The translations under genes were made by a program, and so were the position numbers. Positions 8,993-17,684 of a DNA stretch of 64,000 bases are shown here, piece by piece (the stretch's first letter is position 1; each line of letters begins with the position of its first letter). Below the pieces are notes generated by a model that did not search any database, was not told the origin of the DNA, and saw only the letters and a program-made list of their open reading frames with translations. This DNA comes from Prochlorococcus marinus XMU1411 (GTDB taxonomy: Bacteria > Cyanobacteriota > Cyanobacteriia > PCC-6307 > Cyanobiaceae): contig NZ_JAAORI010000003.1 in the NCBI RefSeq assembly GCF_017696075.1, positions 124,001 through 188,000 of the forward strand, given 5' to 3'.

Positions 8993-10717
8993 CTAAATTA
9001 CTGTTTTAAGATTTTTTTTAATGTAATCTTCTCCTCTTGTAGGATTTCCCCAAATAATTTCTCCATTTTTAAAGGAAACGCAACCCGGTCCGCCTTTTTT
9101 GATTTTTTGCAAATCTTTAATCTTTACTAAATTAATTGGAACTTTAATGTTTCTTTTTGCCTTACTAAATAAAGCAGCTAAATCTGCAGCAATTTGAAGA
9201 TCTTGTTCAGATGCTACTTGAGATGAAGACTTCAAAACTACATGACTGCCTGGCGCTTCCTGTGCATGAAACCATAAATCGCCCTTTTTTGAGAACTTAA
9301 AGCTTATTAAGTCATTTTGCCTCATATTTCTCCCTACCTGAAGCTTCAATCCAGTAGGAGTATCAACTTGAATAGGTGAAGATTGTATCTCTGATGAGCT
9401 TTTCTTATCTTCTTTTTGCCTCTTTATGTTGATATTAAACTCGTTACAAATCTCTTCCACAATTTCTTCTAATAGTTTAATTTTAATGAACAGTTCCTCT
9501 TGATATAAAGAATTTATATTCTCTAGAAGTGTAGTGAATTCATCTAGTCTATCGATATTAGTTTTGTAAATATTTAGTCTTTCTTTTATTAATTCTCTAG
9601 ATCTTTTTAGTTTTTTTGATTTTTTGTATAGTTTTTGTCCTCTAATAATATCTTTTTTGTTGATCTCATTTTTTGTGAATATATTGTCAGCTTTCTCTTT
9701 ATATATTTCGTAGTTTTCTGACTTAGATAGGAGATCATATTGAATATTTAAATTTTTTTTCTCATTATTTGTTTGTTTAAAAATTATCCCTTCAATTTTA
9801 TTTACTAATAATCCAAATTTTTTTTGTTTTAAATGATGATCATAATAATTTTCTAAACCAGTGCATAAATCTATTTTATTTTTACAGTTAATTTCTTTAT
9901 CTAAAAACCAAACTGAATAAAAATAATTATTAAATATGGAAAAGTGAAAATTTTTGTTTTGAAATCTATTTATCCATATTTTCCAACTTTTAAATATCTC
10001 CTTTAAGTCAACATCACTAATGAAATCAATATTTTTTTCCATTATTTCCGAGTCGTTAGTATTACTAAATACTTCTAGTTGTTTTGTGAGGATAGGGCTT
10101 ACTCCTTGGTAGGTATTTATTAAACAGTATTTTAAAGACTCAGGTACTGTTGAAATTGATTCTTTCCATGATCGAAAAGATTCATCTTCTTTGGGTTGTT
10201 TTTTAAGATTTACTGGAGGGTCAGAATAAATTGATCCTGTTGAAATTGTTCTAAAACTAGATTGACTTGATTTAACTTGTTTACCAACTGCGATAATTTT
10301 ATGTTTATTATCCAAATAAAAAATATTGCTATGTTTTCCCATTAACTCAAAAATTAAATACTTACTAATTTCATCTCCAGGTTTTTTTGCAAAACCAAAT
10401 TTTATAACTCTTTCGAATTCATCTTGATCAATCGAAATTAAAGCCATATATTTTAATCCATATCTTATTTGTTTAGAAAGTGTACTTTCTCTTCCCATTT
10501 TTTCTGGCTTATTTATCTTTAATATTCTTGGAGATTCACCATTCCATGAAACTTCTAACCAAGTTTGAGAACCTACTCCTCTGAAACATAATTGAATTGT
10601 ATTTGGTTCAGGTTGTTGAGCAGTTTCAAACTTTGTAGGTAAAATACTATTTGATAAATAATGCAATACGGATCTAATAGATGTAATATCCATTATCTGT
10701 GGCACGCTTTTTTGCAT
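8993..10717 (-). CDS. NFACT family protein (RqcH/fibronectin-binding-like)
   Basis: The protein of about 574 residues has an NFACT-N domain at the start and two helical coiled-coil stretches in the middle (rich in Lys/Glu/Asn, about 330-440). At the C-terminus is the NFACT-R domain with DLWFHAQEAPGSHVVLKS. In bacteria this family (RqcH) binds stalled 50S subunits and adds alanine tails in ribosome quality control; older names call it fibronectin-binding protein. The longest frame starts at a GTG at 10735. ATGs at 10717 and 10693 fit the family start better; I used 10717. It is divergent from gmk with a gap under 50 bases. Confidence 0.85.
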   Translation of the reverse strand: MQKSVPQIMDITSIRSVLHYLSNSILPTKFETAQQPEPNTIQLCFRGVGSQTWLEVSWNGESPRILKINKPEKMGRESTLSKQIRYGLKYMALISIDQDEFERVIKFGFAKKPGDEISKYLIFELMGKHSNIFYLDNKHKIIAVGKQVKSSQSSFRTISTGSIYSDPPVNLKKQPKEDESFRSWKESISTVPESLKYCLINTYQGVSPILTKQLEVFSNTNDSEIMEKNIDFISDVDLKEIFKSWKIWINRFQNKNFHFSIFNNYFYSVWFLDKEINCKNKIDLCTGLENYYDHHLKQKKFGLLVNKIEGIIFKQTNNEKKNLNIQYDLLSKSENYEIYKEKADNIFTKNEINKKDIIRGQKLYKKSKKLKRSRELIKERLNIYKTNIDRLDEFTTLLENINSLYQEELFIKIKLLEEIVEEICNEFNINIKRQKEDKKSSSEIQSSPIQVDTPTGLKLQVGRNMRQNDLISFKFSKKGDLWFHAQEAPGSHVVLKSSSQVASEQDLQIAADLAALFSKAKRNIKVPINLVKIKDLQKIKKGGPGCVSFKNGEIIWGNPTRGEDYIKKNLKTVI

Positions 10718-10765
10718 TATTTCTTTTAAATTCACAAGAATTTATCTTACTGTAAAAAATTTAAT

Positions 10766-11320
10766 ATGAAAAATCTAAAAAAACTAATTATCCTTACTGG
10801 ACCTAGCGGGGTGGGTAAAGGAACTGTTATTAAAGAAATATTAGCTAAAGATAAAAATATTTGGCTTTCAATATCTGCAACTACTAGAGAACCTAGAGAG
10901 GGAGAGAAAGAGGGAGAAAATTATTACTTTTTGAATCAAGAAAAATTTAAAGAAATGATTAAACAAAACCTTTTTCTTGAATGGGCTCAGTTTGCTGGAA
11001 ACTACTATGGAACGCCTTTGTCTTCTGTAAATGCAAAAATCAAACAGGGACTTTCCGTACTACTTGAAATTGAAGTGGAAGGTGCGAAGCAAATAAAAGA
11101 AAAGTTCCCTAATTCTCTATCAATATTTTTACTACCTCCTAATAAAAAAGAATTAGAGAGAAGAATAAGAAATAGAGGTACAGAAAAAGAGGAGGCAATT
11201 AAAAAAAGACTCTCAAGGGCTAATTATGAGATTTCAGCATCAGATGAGTTTGATTTTGCATTAACAAATAACGATGTTGATGAAACAGCAAAAAGAATAA
11301 TTGAGTTAATACAAACTTGA
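10766..11320 (+). CDS. gmk: Guanylate kinase
   Basis: The 184-residue protein is the normal length for bacterial GMP kinase, which phosphorylates GMP to GDP with ATP. The P-loop GPSGVGKGT is at 12-20. The GMP-binding region SISATTREPREGEKEGENYYF follows, then EWAQFAGNYYGT and the lid RNRGTEKEE. Cytoplasmic purine metabolism. ATG start at 10766. It converges on psaJ with a gap of 15 bases. Confidence 0.96.
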   Translation: MKNLKKLIILTGPSGVGKGTVIKEILAKDKNIWLSISATTREPREGEKEGENYYFLNQEKFKEMIKQNLFLEWAQFAGNYYGTPLSSVNAKIKQGLSVLLEIEVEGAKQIKEKFPNSLSIFLLPPNKKELERRIRNRGTEKEEAIKKRLSRANYEISASDEFDFALTNNDVDETAKRIIELIQT

Positions 11321-11335
11321 TTATTCTCTCTTTTA

Positions 11336-11470
11336 TTAGCTCATTGGATGGAACAATAAATCTGGGAAAAACCTATTAAATTCAATGATTATTCCGGCTG
11401 TAAGGCTTAGCCAGATTGCTGCAACTACTGGGGCAGATCTAACAAATTTTGTGTTTAGAATTTTGAACAT
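11336..11470 (-). CDS. psaJ: Photosystem I reaction centre subunit IX
   Basis: This 44-residue protein is too short for many gene finders but is read clearly on the minus strand, from ATG at 11468-11470 to TAA at 11336-11338. The start [20 protein letters not shown], one membrane helix (about 14-33), and the end [13 protein letters not shown] are characteristic of PsaJ. PsaJ is a single-span subunit at the edge of photosystem I that contacts PsaF. It follows psaF by 29 bases, the standard psaF-psaJ order in cyanobacteria. Confidence 0.95.
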   Translation of the reverse strand: MFKILNTKFVRSAPVVAAIWLSLTAGIIIEFNRFFPDLLFHPMS

Positions 11471-11499
11471 TTGATTTGCAAAAAAGTTTTTTTAAGTTT

Positions 11500-12054
11500 T
11501 TAACGAGGACCGTTGAGTGTAATATTATTATCCTTTTCTCTTAAATCTCCATTCCTACCTTGTTTATTGGCAAGAAGAGGCCATTGTGCACCTTTAATAA
11601 GACATTTTCTAGCTAAGTCTAGATCAATAATGATCTCAAGATCTGCTGGATTCTTAGTCTTTTTTGATTCAATCAAATACTCTCTGCCTGACCAGCCTAT
11701 AATTCCAGCAATGTAAATGAACAAAACTCCTGGTATGAGTAAATCACCTTCATGGCCTCTATTTAGAAGAGCTCCCCATGGCTCAAGAGGAGGCCCAATT
11801 ATTAAATGAGGAAGGCCATCATCTCCGCATGATGCTTTACCATACCTTTCAAATCTTGCTATGTCTTTTTGAGTAGTTGCAGAACTTGCTCTCTCCATGA
11901 ATTTAGGATTTTCAGAGCATTTTGTGAGGGCTGATGCAGTATATTCTGTGCTTGCTCTATCTGCATTTAAGGCAGGCCCATTAGCCGCTAAAGCAATTGG
12001 TGTAATTCCTAGGAACAGAAAAACGGATGTTATGATTGAAAAAAAGAATTTCAT
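11500..12054 (-). CDS. psaF: Photosystem I reaction centre subunit III
   Basis: The protein has about 184 residues with a signal peptide MKFFFSIITSVFLFLGITPI cleaved after ALA, as expected for the lumenal N-terminus of PsaF. A Cys pair (ALTKCSEN and GKASCGDDG) is typical, followed by PHLIIGPPLEPWG and a membrane helix (VLFIYIAGIIGWSGREYL). PsaF helps dock the soluble electron donor and links the antenna to PSI. I start at the ATG at 12052-12054; an upstream TTG at 12063 would add three residues and is less likely. First gene of the psaF-psaJ unit, divergent from tsaD. Confidence 0.96.
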   Translation of the reverse strand: MKFFFSIITSVFLFLGITPIALAANGPALNADRASTEYTASALTKCSENPKFMERASSATTQKDIARFERYGKASCGDDGLPHLIIGPPLEPWGALLNRGHEGDLLIPGVLFIYIAGIIGWSGREYLIESKKTKNPADLEIIIDLDLARKCLIKGAQWPLLANKQGRNGDLREKDNNITLNGPR

Positions 12055-12128
12055 AAGTTGCAATCTTTAATTCCTTATAGTGGGTTTAGTAAGAAATTAA
12101 TATTAAAATAGAACAAGTTGAATCAAAT

Positions 12129-13199
12129 ATGCGTAAAGTTTTAGCTATTGAAACAAGTTGTGATGAGACATCCGTCTCAATAGTGTCGAACAGTGGTGAT
12201 ACATATAAAATCCATTCAAATATAATTGCTTCTCAAATCGAAGATCATGCAAAATGGGGAGGAGTGGTTCCAGAACTTGCTGCAAGAAAGCATTTAGAAT
12301 TATTACCTTTTGTTTTAGAAAAGGCTTTAACAGAATCAAAAATCAAAATTGAGGAAATTGATTATATCGCTTCAACTGTAGCTCCTGGATTAGTTGGGTG
12401 TTTACGTGTTGGCTCTGTAACTGCAAGATCACTTTGCATGTTACATTCAAAGCCTTTTTTGGGAATTCATCATTTGGAGGGACATTTATCTTCAATTCTA
12501 TTTTCAGAAAACTATCCAAAGAAATCTTTTCTAACATTACTTGTTAGTGGTGGACATACTGAATTGATTAAGGTTGATGATAGAAGGGTAATGTATAGAC
12601 TTGGTAAAAGTTTTGATGATGCGGCTGGAGAAGCCTTTGATAAAGTTGGAAGATTATTAGGCCTTAGTTATCCAGGAGGACCGGCAATTGAAAAGATAGC
12701 TAAAAATGGGGACCCAATGAAATTCAATTTACCAAAATGTAGGATTTCTGATAAAAAAGGTGGATTTCTTAAATACGATTTCTCATTTAGTGGTCTAAAA
12801 ACCGCTGTATTAAGATTAGTTGAGAAAATAAATTTAAATGGAGAGACAGTACCTGTTACTGATATTGCTGCAAGTTTTGAGAGAGTTGTGGCTGAGGTCT
12901 TGGTAGAGAGAACTATAAGATGTGCAAAAGATCATTGCTTAGATAATATTGTTGTTGTTGGGGGAGTAGCTGCCAACAATACATTAAGAAAAATGATGAT
13001 TAGTGAAGCCAGCAAAAAATCTATTAAAGTTCATTTAGCTCCCCTTAATCTTTGTACAGATAATGCGGCGATGATTGGAGCAGCAGCGTTGTTCAGAATT
13101 AAATTTAAGGATCATTTAAGTTCCCTTAAATTAGGAGTCTCAGGAAGACTATCAATTGAACATGCAAATACACTTTATGAAGAAAATCCTCCTTTTTAA
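12129..13199 (+). CDS. tsaD: tRNA N6-adenosine threonylcarbamoyltransferase
   Basis: The 356-residue ASKHA-fold protein starts with VLAIETSCDETSVS. The metal ligands are in HHLEGH (H115 and H119) and the glycoprotease-family signature LVSGGHTEL follows. Further motifs are SFDDAAGEAFDKVGRLLGL and VVGGVAANNTLR. TsaD transfers the threonylcarbamoyl group to A37 of ANN-decoding tRNAs. It is followed after 5 bases by a small hli gene, so the two are very likely cotranscribed. ATG start at 12129. Confidence 0.95.
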   Translation: MRKVLAIETSCDETSVSIVSNSGDTYKIHSNIIASQIEDHAKWGGVVPELAARKHLELLPFVLEKALTESKIKIEEIDYIASTVAPGLVGCLRVGSVTARSLCMLHSKPFLGIHHLEGHLSSILFSENYPKKSFLTLLVSGGHTELIKVDDRRVMYRLGKSFDDAAGEAFDKVGRLLGLSYPGGPAIEKIAKNGDPMKFNLPKCRISDKKGGFLKYDFSFSGLKTAVLRLVEKINLNGETVPVTDIAASFERVVAEVLVERTIRCAKDHCLDNIVVVGGVAANNTLRKMMISEASKKSIKVHLAPLNLCTDNAAMIGAAALFRIKFKDHLSSLKLGVSGRLSIEHANTLYEENPPF

Positions 13200-13204
13200 C
13201 TTTA

Positions 13205-13381
13205 ATGAATAAACAACCTAAAATCGAGATTAAAGAGACAAAAAACTTTGTTGATAAAAAGGAACTGAATTTATGGAAGAGAGGTTTTACACCTCAAGCT
13301 GAGATATGGAATGGAAGGATGGCAACTGTTGGTATAGGGATAATTTTAATTATTATTGCTCTAATAAGCCAATTTTCTTAG
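13205..13381 (+). CDS. hli: High-light-inducible (Hli/Scp) chlorophyll-binding protein
   Basis: The 58-residue protein runs from ATG at 13205 to TAG at 13379-13381. It has a charged N-terminus (MNKQPKIEIKETK), then the Hli core FTPQAEIWNGRMATVGIG and one membrane helix of about 16 residues (IILIIIALI). The E-x-x-N-G-R-x-A pattern carries the chlorophyll ligands of the LHC superfamily. Hli proteins protect thylakoids and assist chlorophyll-protein assembly under light stress. It starts 5 bases after the tsaD stop; a housekeeping tRNA-modification gene driving an Hli gene is notable. A weak dyad TCAAAT/ATTTGA lies just after the stop (13387-13400). Confidence 0.9.
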   Translation: MNKQPKIEIKETKNFVDKKELNLWKRGFTPQAEIWNGRMATVGIGIILIIIALISQFS

Positions 13382-13545
13382 TAGAAATCAAATTTATTTG
13401 AATTAAGAGTAGTTTTGAGAGATTTTTTAAATTTAGTTTTATTCATCATATTAATAAAATTAAAAAGTATTGTATTTAATGGACTTCAGATAGGATTATT
13501 GATTTAATCAAAATAATTAATTTTTTTATTATTTAATAAGTTTAT

Positions 13546-14751
13546 ATGACGCCTGAAAGGCTTGGACTACTTTGGGGAATAACCGTATTTGCAGGTGCTT
13601 GTGCTCGACTATTTTCTTCTCTTACAGGATTCCCCAGTGTAGTTATTTTATTGCTCTCTGGATTATTAATCGGAAGATCAGGTTTAGGACTTGTTGAGCC
13701 TCTAGATCTTGGACAAGGGCTTGAAACTATTGTGGGGCTTTTAGTCTGCTTGGTTTTATTTGAAGGGGGACTTAACTTAAAACTGCCTGAGGGGAATATA
13801 AGAAATACTGTTCTAAAAATTTCATTGGTAAGACTTTTTATTTCATTATCAGCTGGAATTTTTATTGCTCATTGGCTTGCAGGCCTTTCATGGCAAGTCG
13901 CAGGAATATATAGTGCCATAGTCCTAGCTACTGGACCAACAGTTGTTTCGCCCTTAGTGGAACAAATAAAATTAGCCTCCCCTCTTTCGGAAGTTTTAAA
14001 AGCTGAGGGTTTGTTACTTGAACCAATTGGTGCAGTACTAGCATTACTACTATTAGAACTAACTTTAGGTGATCTACGTGGGATTAACGATGTATTTATA
14101 GCATTAATGCAAAGATTAGGGGGCGGAGTTTTAATCGGTATAAGTACAGGATGGTTACTATCAGAAATTTTAAAAAAAATAAAAAATGAAGCCTCATTTG
14201 GTATAGAGCTTCAAGTTACCCTTGGATTTATTTTCCTTGTGTATGGAATTTGTGAATATTTTTTACCAGAATCAGGCTTGCCTGCATCAGTTGCTGCAGG
14301 TTTTATTGTAGGTAAAAGAGAAGTAATAGATAAGGAGAAATTGGATAATCTAATAGGTGAATTGGCTCAATTAGCAATCACAGTACTTTTTCCTCTTTTG
14401 GCAGCTGATGTTTCTTGGGGTGAATTAAGTCCACTAGGCTGGGGAGGGGTTGTTTGCGTTTTGATGTTGATGGTAATTGTTCGTCCTATCTCTATTTGGA
14501 TAGCAACAATTGGAAGAGAATTAAACTTAAGAGAAAAAATATTTTTAGCCTGCTTAGCCCCAAGAGGTATTGTTACTGCAGCGGTCGCCTCTCTTTTTTC
14601 TATTAGACTAGAACAGGCTGGTATACTTGGAGCTGGACGTCTTCAAGGTTTAGTTTTTCTTACTATATTAATGACAGTAGGAATTCAAGGTCTTTCGGCT
14701 AAACCTCTGGCGAATCGACTTGAATTAGGACAAAAAAATAATTTAGATTGA
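13546..14751 (+). CDS. CPA1-type Na+/H+ antiporter (NhaP-like)
   Basis: The 401-residue integral membrane protein has about 12 helices and no cytoplasmic C-terminal domain. Family motifs are FEGGLNL (72-78), ATGPTVVSPL (128-137) and EGLLLEPIGAVLAL (154-167). In most NhaP-like proteins the last motif reads D-P at the ion site; here Asp is replaced by Glu at 159, which keeps the charge. It would exchange Na+ (or K+) for H+ across the plasma or thylakoid membrane. The gene end overlaps gltX convergently by 9 bases. The substrate ion is not determinable from sequence. Confidence 0.85.
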   Translation: MTPERLGLLWGITVFAGACARLFSSLTGFPSVVILLLSGLLIGRSGLGLVEPLDLGQGLETIVGLLVCLVLFEGGLNLKLPEGNIRNTVLKISLVRLFISLSAGIFIAHWLAGLSWQVAGIYSAIVLATGPTVVSPLVEQIKLASPLSEVLKAEGLLLEPIGAVLALLLLELTLGDLRGINDVFIALMQRLGGGVLIGISTGWLLSEILKKIKNEASFGIELQVTLGFIFLVYGICEYFLPESGLPASVAAGFIVGKREVIDKEKLDNLIGELAQLAITVLFPLLAADVSWGELSPLGWGGVVCVLMLMVIVRPISIWIATIGRELNLREKIFLACLAPRGIVTAAVASLFSIRLEQAGILGAGRLQGLVFLTILMTVGIQGLSAKPLANRLELGQKNNLD

Positions 14752-16182
14752 CTCAAGACATCTTTCAATTCGAGATATATCAGTTTTACTCTCTGAGAAA
14801 AGTTCCCAACTTTGAATTAAATCTGGTCCACTGAGAGAACCAAAAAATGCTACTCGTAGTGATTTCATTAATATCCCTTTTTTAACATTATGTGTTTTTG
14901 AAATTCCATTTATTATTTCTTTGGCTTTAACCTTGTCTAATTTTAGAATATTCTGCTCTGTTAAATAATTTAGGATTAGTTTTAGAGATGTTTTGCTATC
15001 GTTTTTTTCGAGGAAATCTTGACCTTCTTTTTGAATTGGCGGTATTAAGAAAAATGGTTTTGATTGATCAATGGCGTCTTTTAGAAGGGTCATAGAGTCT
15101 TTAATCAAATTTGATAATTTAATAGCCCATTCTTGAGATGGCGGCTCCCAACCATTGTCATCCCAGTATTTTTTAGTTATCTCAATTAACTTTATTGATT
15201 CCATTTTTTTTATATATTGAGAATTAATCCAGTTGAGTTTTTCCCAACTAAATTTGGCTCCAGCTTTATTTATTGCTGATAAGTCAAAAATTTCAGATAT
15301 CTCTTCAAGTGAAAGTATTTCTCTGTCGGCAGATTTTGGAGACCAACCTAAAAATGCCATGTAGTTTGATAGGGCCTCAGGTAAATATCCCATTTCTCTA
15401 AATTCGTCGATTGAAGTAACGCAATCTCTCTTAGATAATTTTTTTCCTTCGCTATTTAGTATTAAGGGTGTATGCGAAAAAGTTGGTAAATTAAAATTTA
15501 ATGCTTTATAAATCAATATTTGTTTTGCAGTGTTCGAGATATGGTCTTCACCCCTTACAACGTGAGTAATATTCATGAAATTATCATCAACTACAACTGC
15601 AAGATTATACAAAGGATCACCAATCTCATATCCCTTAGCCCTTCTTGATAAAACTAAATCACCGCCCAAATCCTTCCCTTGCCATTTAATTTCGCCTCTT
15701 ATCTGATCTACCCATTTTATATCAATTTTTTCATCAATCTTAAATCTTATTACTGAAGTCCGCCCTTGGGATATGAATGTTTCTATTTCTTCTTTTGAAA
15801 GACTTCTGTGTCTATTATCATGCTTTGGAGGTAATCCTTTCTTTTTTTGTTCTCCTCTTAATTCAGATATTTCATCTTCTGATGTAAAGCACCTATATGC
15901 AGCTCCACATTCCAATAGTTTTTTGATATGACTTTTGTGAATCGAAATTCGGTCACTTTGCTTTATAGGTTCTTCATCCCATTTTAGCCCAAGCCATTTC
16001 AAGCCCTCTAATATATTTTTTGTATATTCAGATTTAGATCGAAGAAAATCTGTATCTTCTATTCTGATAAGAAATTTTCCACCTATTTTTTGTGCATACA
16101 ACCAATTGAATAATGCTGTACGCGCTGTCCCAATATGAAATAAACCCGTTGGACTCGGGGCTAGTCTTAAACGTTTTTCCAA
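14743..16182 (-). CDS. gltX: Glutamyl-tRNA synthetase
   Basis: This 479-residue class I synthetase has the HIGH-type motif FHIGTAR (15-21) and the KMSKS-type motif KKLSKRD (near 250). VRGEDHISNTAKQ is also typical. It charges tRNA-Glu, which in cyanobacteria serves both translation and tetrapyrrole synthesis through the C5 pathway; hemL and hemC of that pathway are also in the window. The start is a TTG at 16180-16182, placed exactly where the family N-terminus (RLRLAPSPTG) requires it. tRNA-Asp lies immediately upstream, 17 bases away on the same strand. Confidence 0.95.
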   Translation of the reverse strand: MEKRLRLAPSPTGLFHIGTARTALFNWLYAQKIGGKFLIRIEDTDFLRSKSEYTKNILEGLKWLGLKWDEEPIKQSDRISIHKSHIKKLLECGAAYRCFTSEDEISELRGEQKKKGLPPKHDNRHRSLSKEEIETFISQGRTSVIRFKIDEKIDIKWVDQIRGEIKWQGKDLGGDLVLSRRAKGYEIGDPLYNLAVVVDDNFMNITHVVRGEDHISNTAKQILIYKALNFNLPTFSHTPLILNSEGKKLSKRDCVTSIDEFREMGYLPEALSNYMAFLGWSPKSADREILSLEEISEIFDLSAINKAGAKFSWEKLNWINSQYIKKMESIKLIEITKKYWDDNGWEPPSQEWAIKLSNLIKDSMTLLKDAIDQSKPFFLIPPIQKEGQDFLEKNDSKTSLKLILNYLTEQNILKLDKVKAKEIINGISKTHNVKKGILMKSLRVAFFGSLSGPDLIQSWELFSESKTDISRIERCLESI

Positions 16183-16199
16183 ATTTCCTTTAGAAAAAA

Positions 16200-16273
16200 C
16201 GGGACCGACGGGATTCGAACCCGCAACTTCCGCCGTGACAGGGCGGTGCTCTAACCAGTTGAACTACGGTCCC
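16200..16273 (-). tRNA. tRNA-Asp (GTC)
   Basis: On the minus strand the sequence folds into a full cloverleaf. The acceptor stem is GGGACCG with CGGTCCC, the anticodon arm centres on GTC, and the T-arm is GGGTTCGAATCCC. The discriminator base is G, as expected for tRNA-Asp. 74 nt without an encoded CCA. Confidence 0.95.
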
Positions 16274-16281
16274 AGAGTTTT

Positions 16282-16301
16282 GTTCTAAATTTATTTAGAA
16301 C
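16282..16301. repeat. Perfect 8-bp inverted repeat between tRNA-Asp and the small SH3-like gene
   Basis: Arms GTTCTAAA and TTTAGAAC are separated by four bases, starting 9 bases from the 5' end of tRNA-Asp. It could be a weak hairpin ending transcription of the upstream small gene or a processing site. No clear T-run follows on either strand, so it is not a classical intrinsic terminator. Confidence 0.4.
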
Positions 16302-16421
16302 TTCATTCTTAAAATTATCAGATCATAATACTTAATTTATGGGGTTGTAATAAAAAAAATTTATTAATTTGAGGATTTACAGAAATAATTAGTTTTTAAC
16401 TACCTTAGTGTAAACAACTAT

Positions 16422-16616
16422 TTATTTTTGAGGTCTAAAACCAGCAGGTTCTATCAACCTAACTTGATTGCCTCTAGCAGTAAATTCTCTGCCTTGGTCA
16501 CTTTGTACGACAACTCTCCCACCAGACTTAACTCTGATAACTCTTGCACGAACCCATCCTAAAGCTGCTGATTCGAGGACTTTAACTACGTCCCCAGGTT
16601 GAAGATCTAACTCCAT
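16422..16616 (-). CDS. Small SH3-like protein, probable hyper-conserved protein of Prochlorococcus/marine Synechococcus (PSHCP)
   Basis: The 64-residue basic protein is built from short beta-type stretches (GDVVKVLE, GWVRARVIRV, GGRVVVQSD, REFTARGNQVRLIEP), the pattern of an SH3/KOW-like barrel. Size, fold and location between two tRNA genes beside rplS match my recollection of the nearly invariant picocyanobacterial protein reported to associate with ribosomes. That identification is from memory, not from a search. By count the gene is about 44% GC, against roughly 30% around it. ATG start at 16614-16616. The gap to tRNA-Asp holds an AT-rich stretch and one small dyad. Confidence 0.75.
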   Translation of the reverse strand: MELDLQPGDVVKVLESAALGWVRARVIRVKSGGRVVVQSDQGREFTARGNQVRLIEPAGFRPQK

Positions 16617-16651
16617 ATTATGAAAAAATGATTTACATAATGTTGATCAAA

Positions 16652-16724
16652 CGCGTCGTGGAGGACTTGAACCCCCGACATCAGGTTTTGGAGACCTGCG
16701 TTCTACCAACTGAACTAACGACGC
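16652..16724 (-). tRNA. tRNA-Trp (CCA)
   Basis: The minus strand gives a complete cloverleaf: acceptor GCGTCGT with ACGACGC, anticodon CCA in the loop CTCCAAA, and T-arm GGGGGTTCAAGTCCTCC. Discriminator G. 73 nt. It lies between rplS and the small SH3-like gene on the same strand. Confidence 0.95.
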
Positions 16725-16777
16725 ATCTAAATGATTATAAGCGTCTTTGTGACCAATAAGTTGATTAATTTACAACT

Positions 16778-17248
16778 TTATCGGTCAAAGCGTTGTTTTA
16801 CGCGAGTAGCCTTTCCTACTCTATCTCTCAGATAGAATAACTTAGCTCTTCTTACTTTACCTCTACGTTCAACTTTTAGAGAGGCAACCTGTGGACTATG
16901 TAGCATAAATACTCTTTCAACACCTATACCCTGAAAAATTCTTCTAACTGTAATAGTCTGGTTAATTCCTCCATGTCTTTTTGCTATGACAACGCCTTCA
17001 TAAGGTTGGACTCTTTCTTTATTACCTTCTGTAATTTTCACTCCAACTTTAACAGTGTCTCCAACATATATTTCAGGTAATTCTTTTTTTAATTGTTCGT
17101 TCTCAAATTCCTTAATAAGATTGGATGCGGTTAAGGTTTGCGTAGTCTCAGAAACCGTATTTTTTTCTTTTTGTTCAACTGCTACATCAACTGATGCGTC
17201 AGCTTTAATACCAGTTTCTAAATCCTTCTCTTGTTTCTCTTTGGCCAT
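16778..17248 (-). CDS. rplS: 50S ribosomal protein L19
   Basis: The C-terminal 110 or so residues are standard L19: [13 protein letters not shown], the [15 protein letters not shown] motif, and ends with [16 protein letters not shown]. The protein is 156 residues, about 40 longer than most L19, because of an acidic, low-complexity N-terminal extension ([20 protein letters not shown] and on). L19 sits at the 30S-50S interface. It is upstream of tRNA-Trp, the PSHCP-like gene, tRNA-Asp and gltX, all on the minus strand: a compact translation cluster. Confidence 0.95.
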   Translation of the reverse strand: MAKEKQEKDLETGIKADASVDVAVEQKEKNTVSETTQTLTASNLIKEFENEQLKKELPEIYVGDTVKVGVKITEGNKERVQPYEGVVIAKRHGGINQTITVRRIFQGIGVERVFMLHSPQVASLKVERRGKVRRAKLFYLRDRVGKATRVKQRFDR

Positions 17249-17280
17249 TTTGGTAATTATTATCCTACAAGTTCTATATC

Positions 17281-17589
17281 TTAACCTTTTGACTCGCCTT
17301 TAGTAACCTTTTTGGTAAATGAAATTGTTTTTGAAAACATTTGGAATCCTGTGACGAGCATCCATAAAACTCCAAGGGAATTCAATATTACGTATATAAG
17401 TTCTCCATTATCTCCAAGCCATTCGCCCTCATGGAGAGACATTAACCAATGAACTTGTTCTCTAGAGTAACCCAGTAAATCTTTTGAAACCCTATAAAGA
17501 AGACCAGTAATTGAAGATATAAATAATGGAAGAAAAATCCAGGGCGCCAAAGCCTTATGAAATTGCCTAGAATTAAATAAAGTTTTCAT
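17281..17589 (-). CDS. Small PepSY-like two-helix membrane protein
   Basis: The 102-residue protein has two membrane helices (about 14-32 and 64-85) joined by a loop with [14 protein letters not shown], which recalls the helix-loop of PepSY_TM proteins. It starts [20 protein letters not shown], the usual beginning of that family. No enzyme motif is present. It is 32 bases upstream of rplS on the same strand and divergent from map. Function unknown; the PepSY link is by motif resemblance only. Confidence 0.65.
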   Translation of the reverse strand: MKTLFNSRQFHKALAPWIFLPLFISSITGLLYRVSKDLLGYSREQVHWLMSLHEGEWLGDNGELIYVILNSLGVLWMLVTGFQMFSKTISFTKKVTKGESKG

Positions 17590-17684
17590 TTTCGTTTCTT
17601 TCCCATTGTTATTGATAGATTTAAGATAGCCAAGATCATAAAGGCTATTTTGAAGATATTTACCTATTACTATTATTTATTCCA

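Noticed and set aside
12145-12537. Two minus-strand frames inside tsaD
   Set aside because: Antisense to strongly conserved tsaD sequence, including the HHLEGH metal site; shadows.
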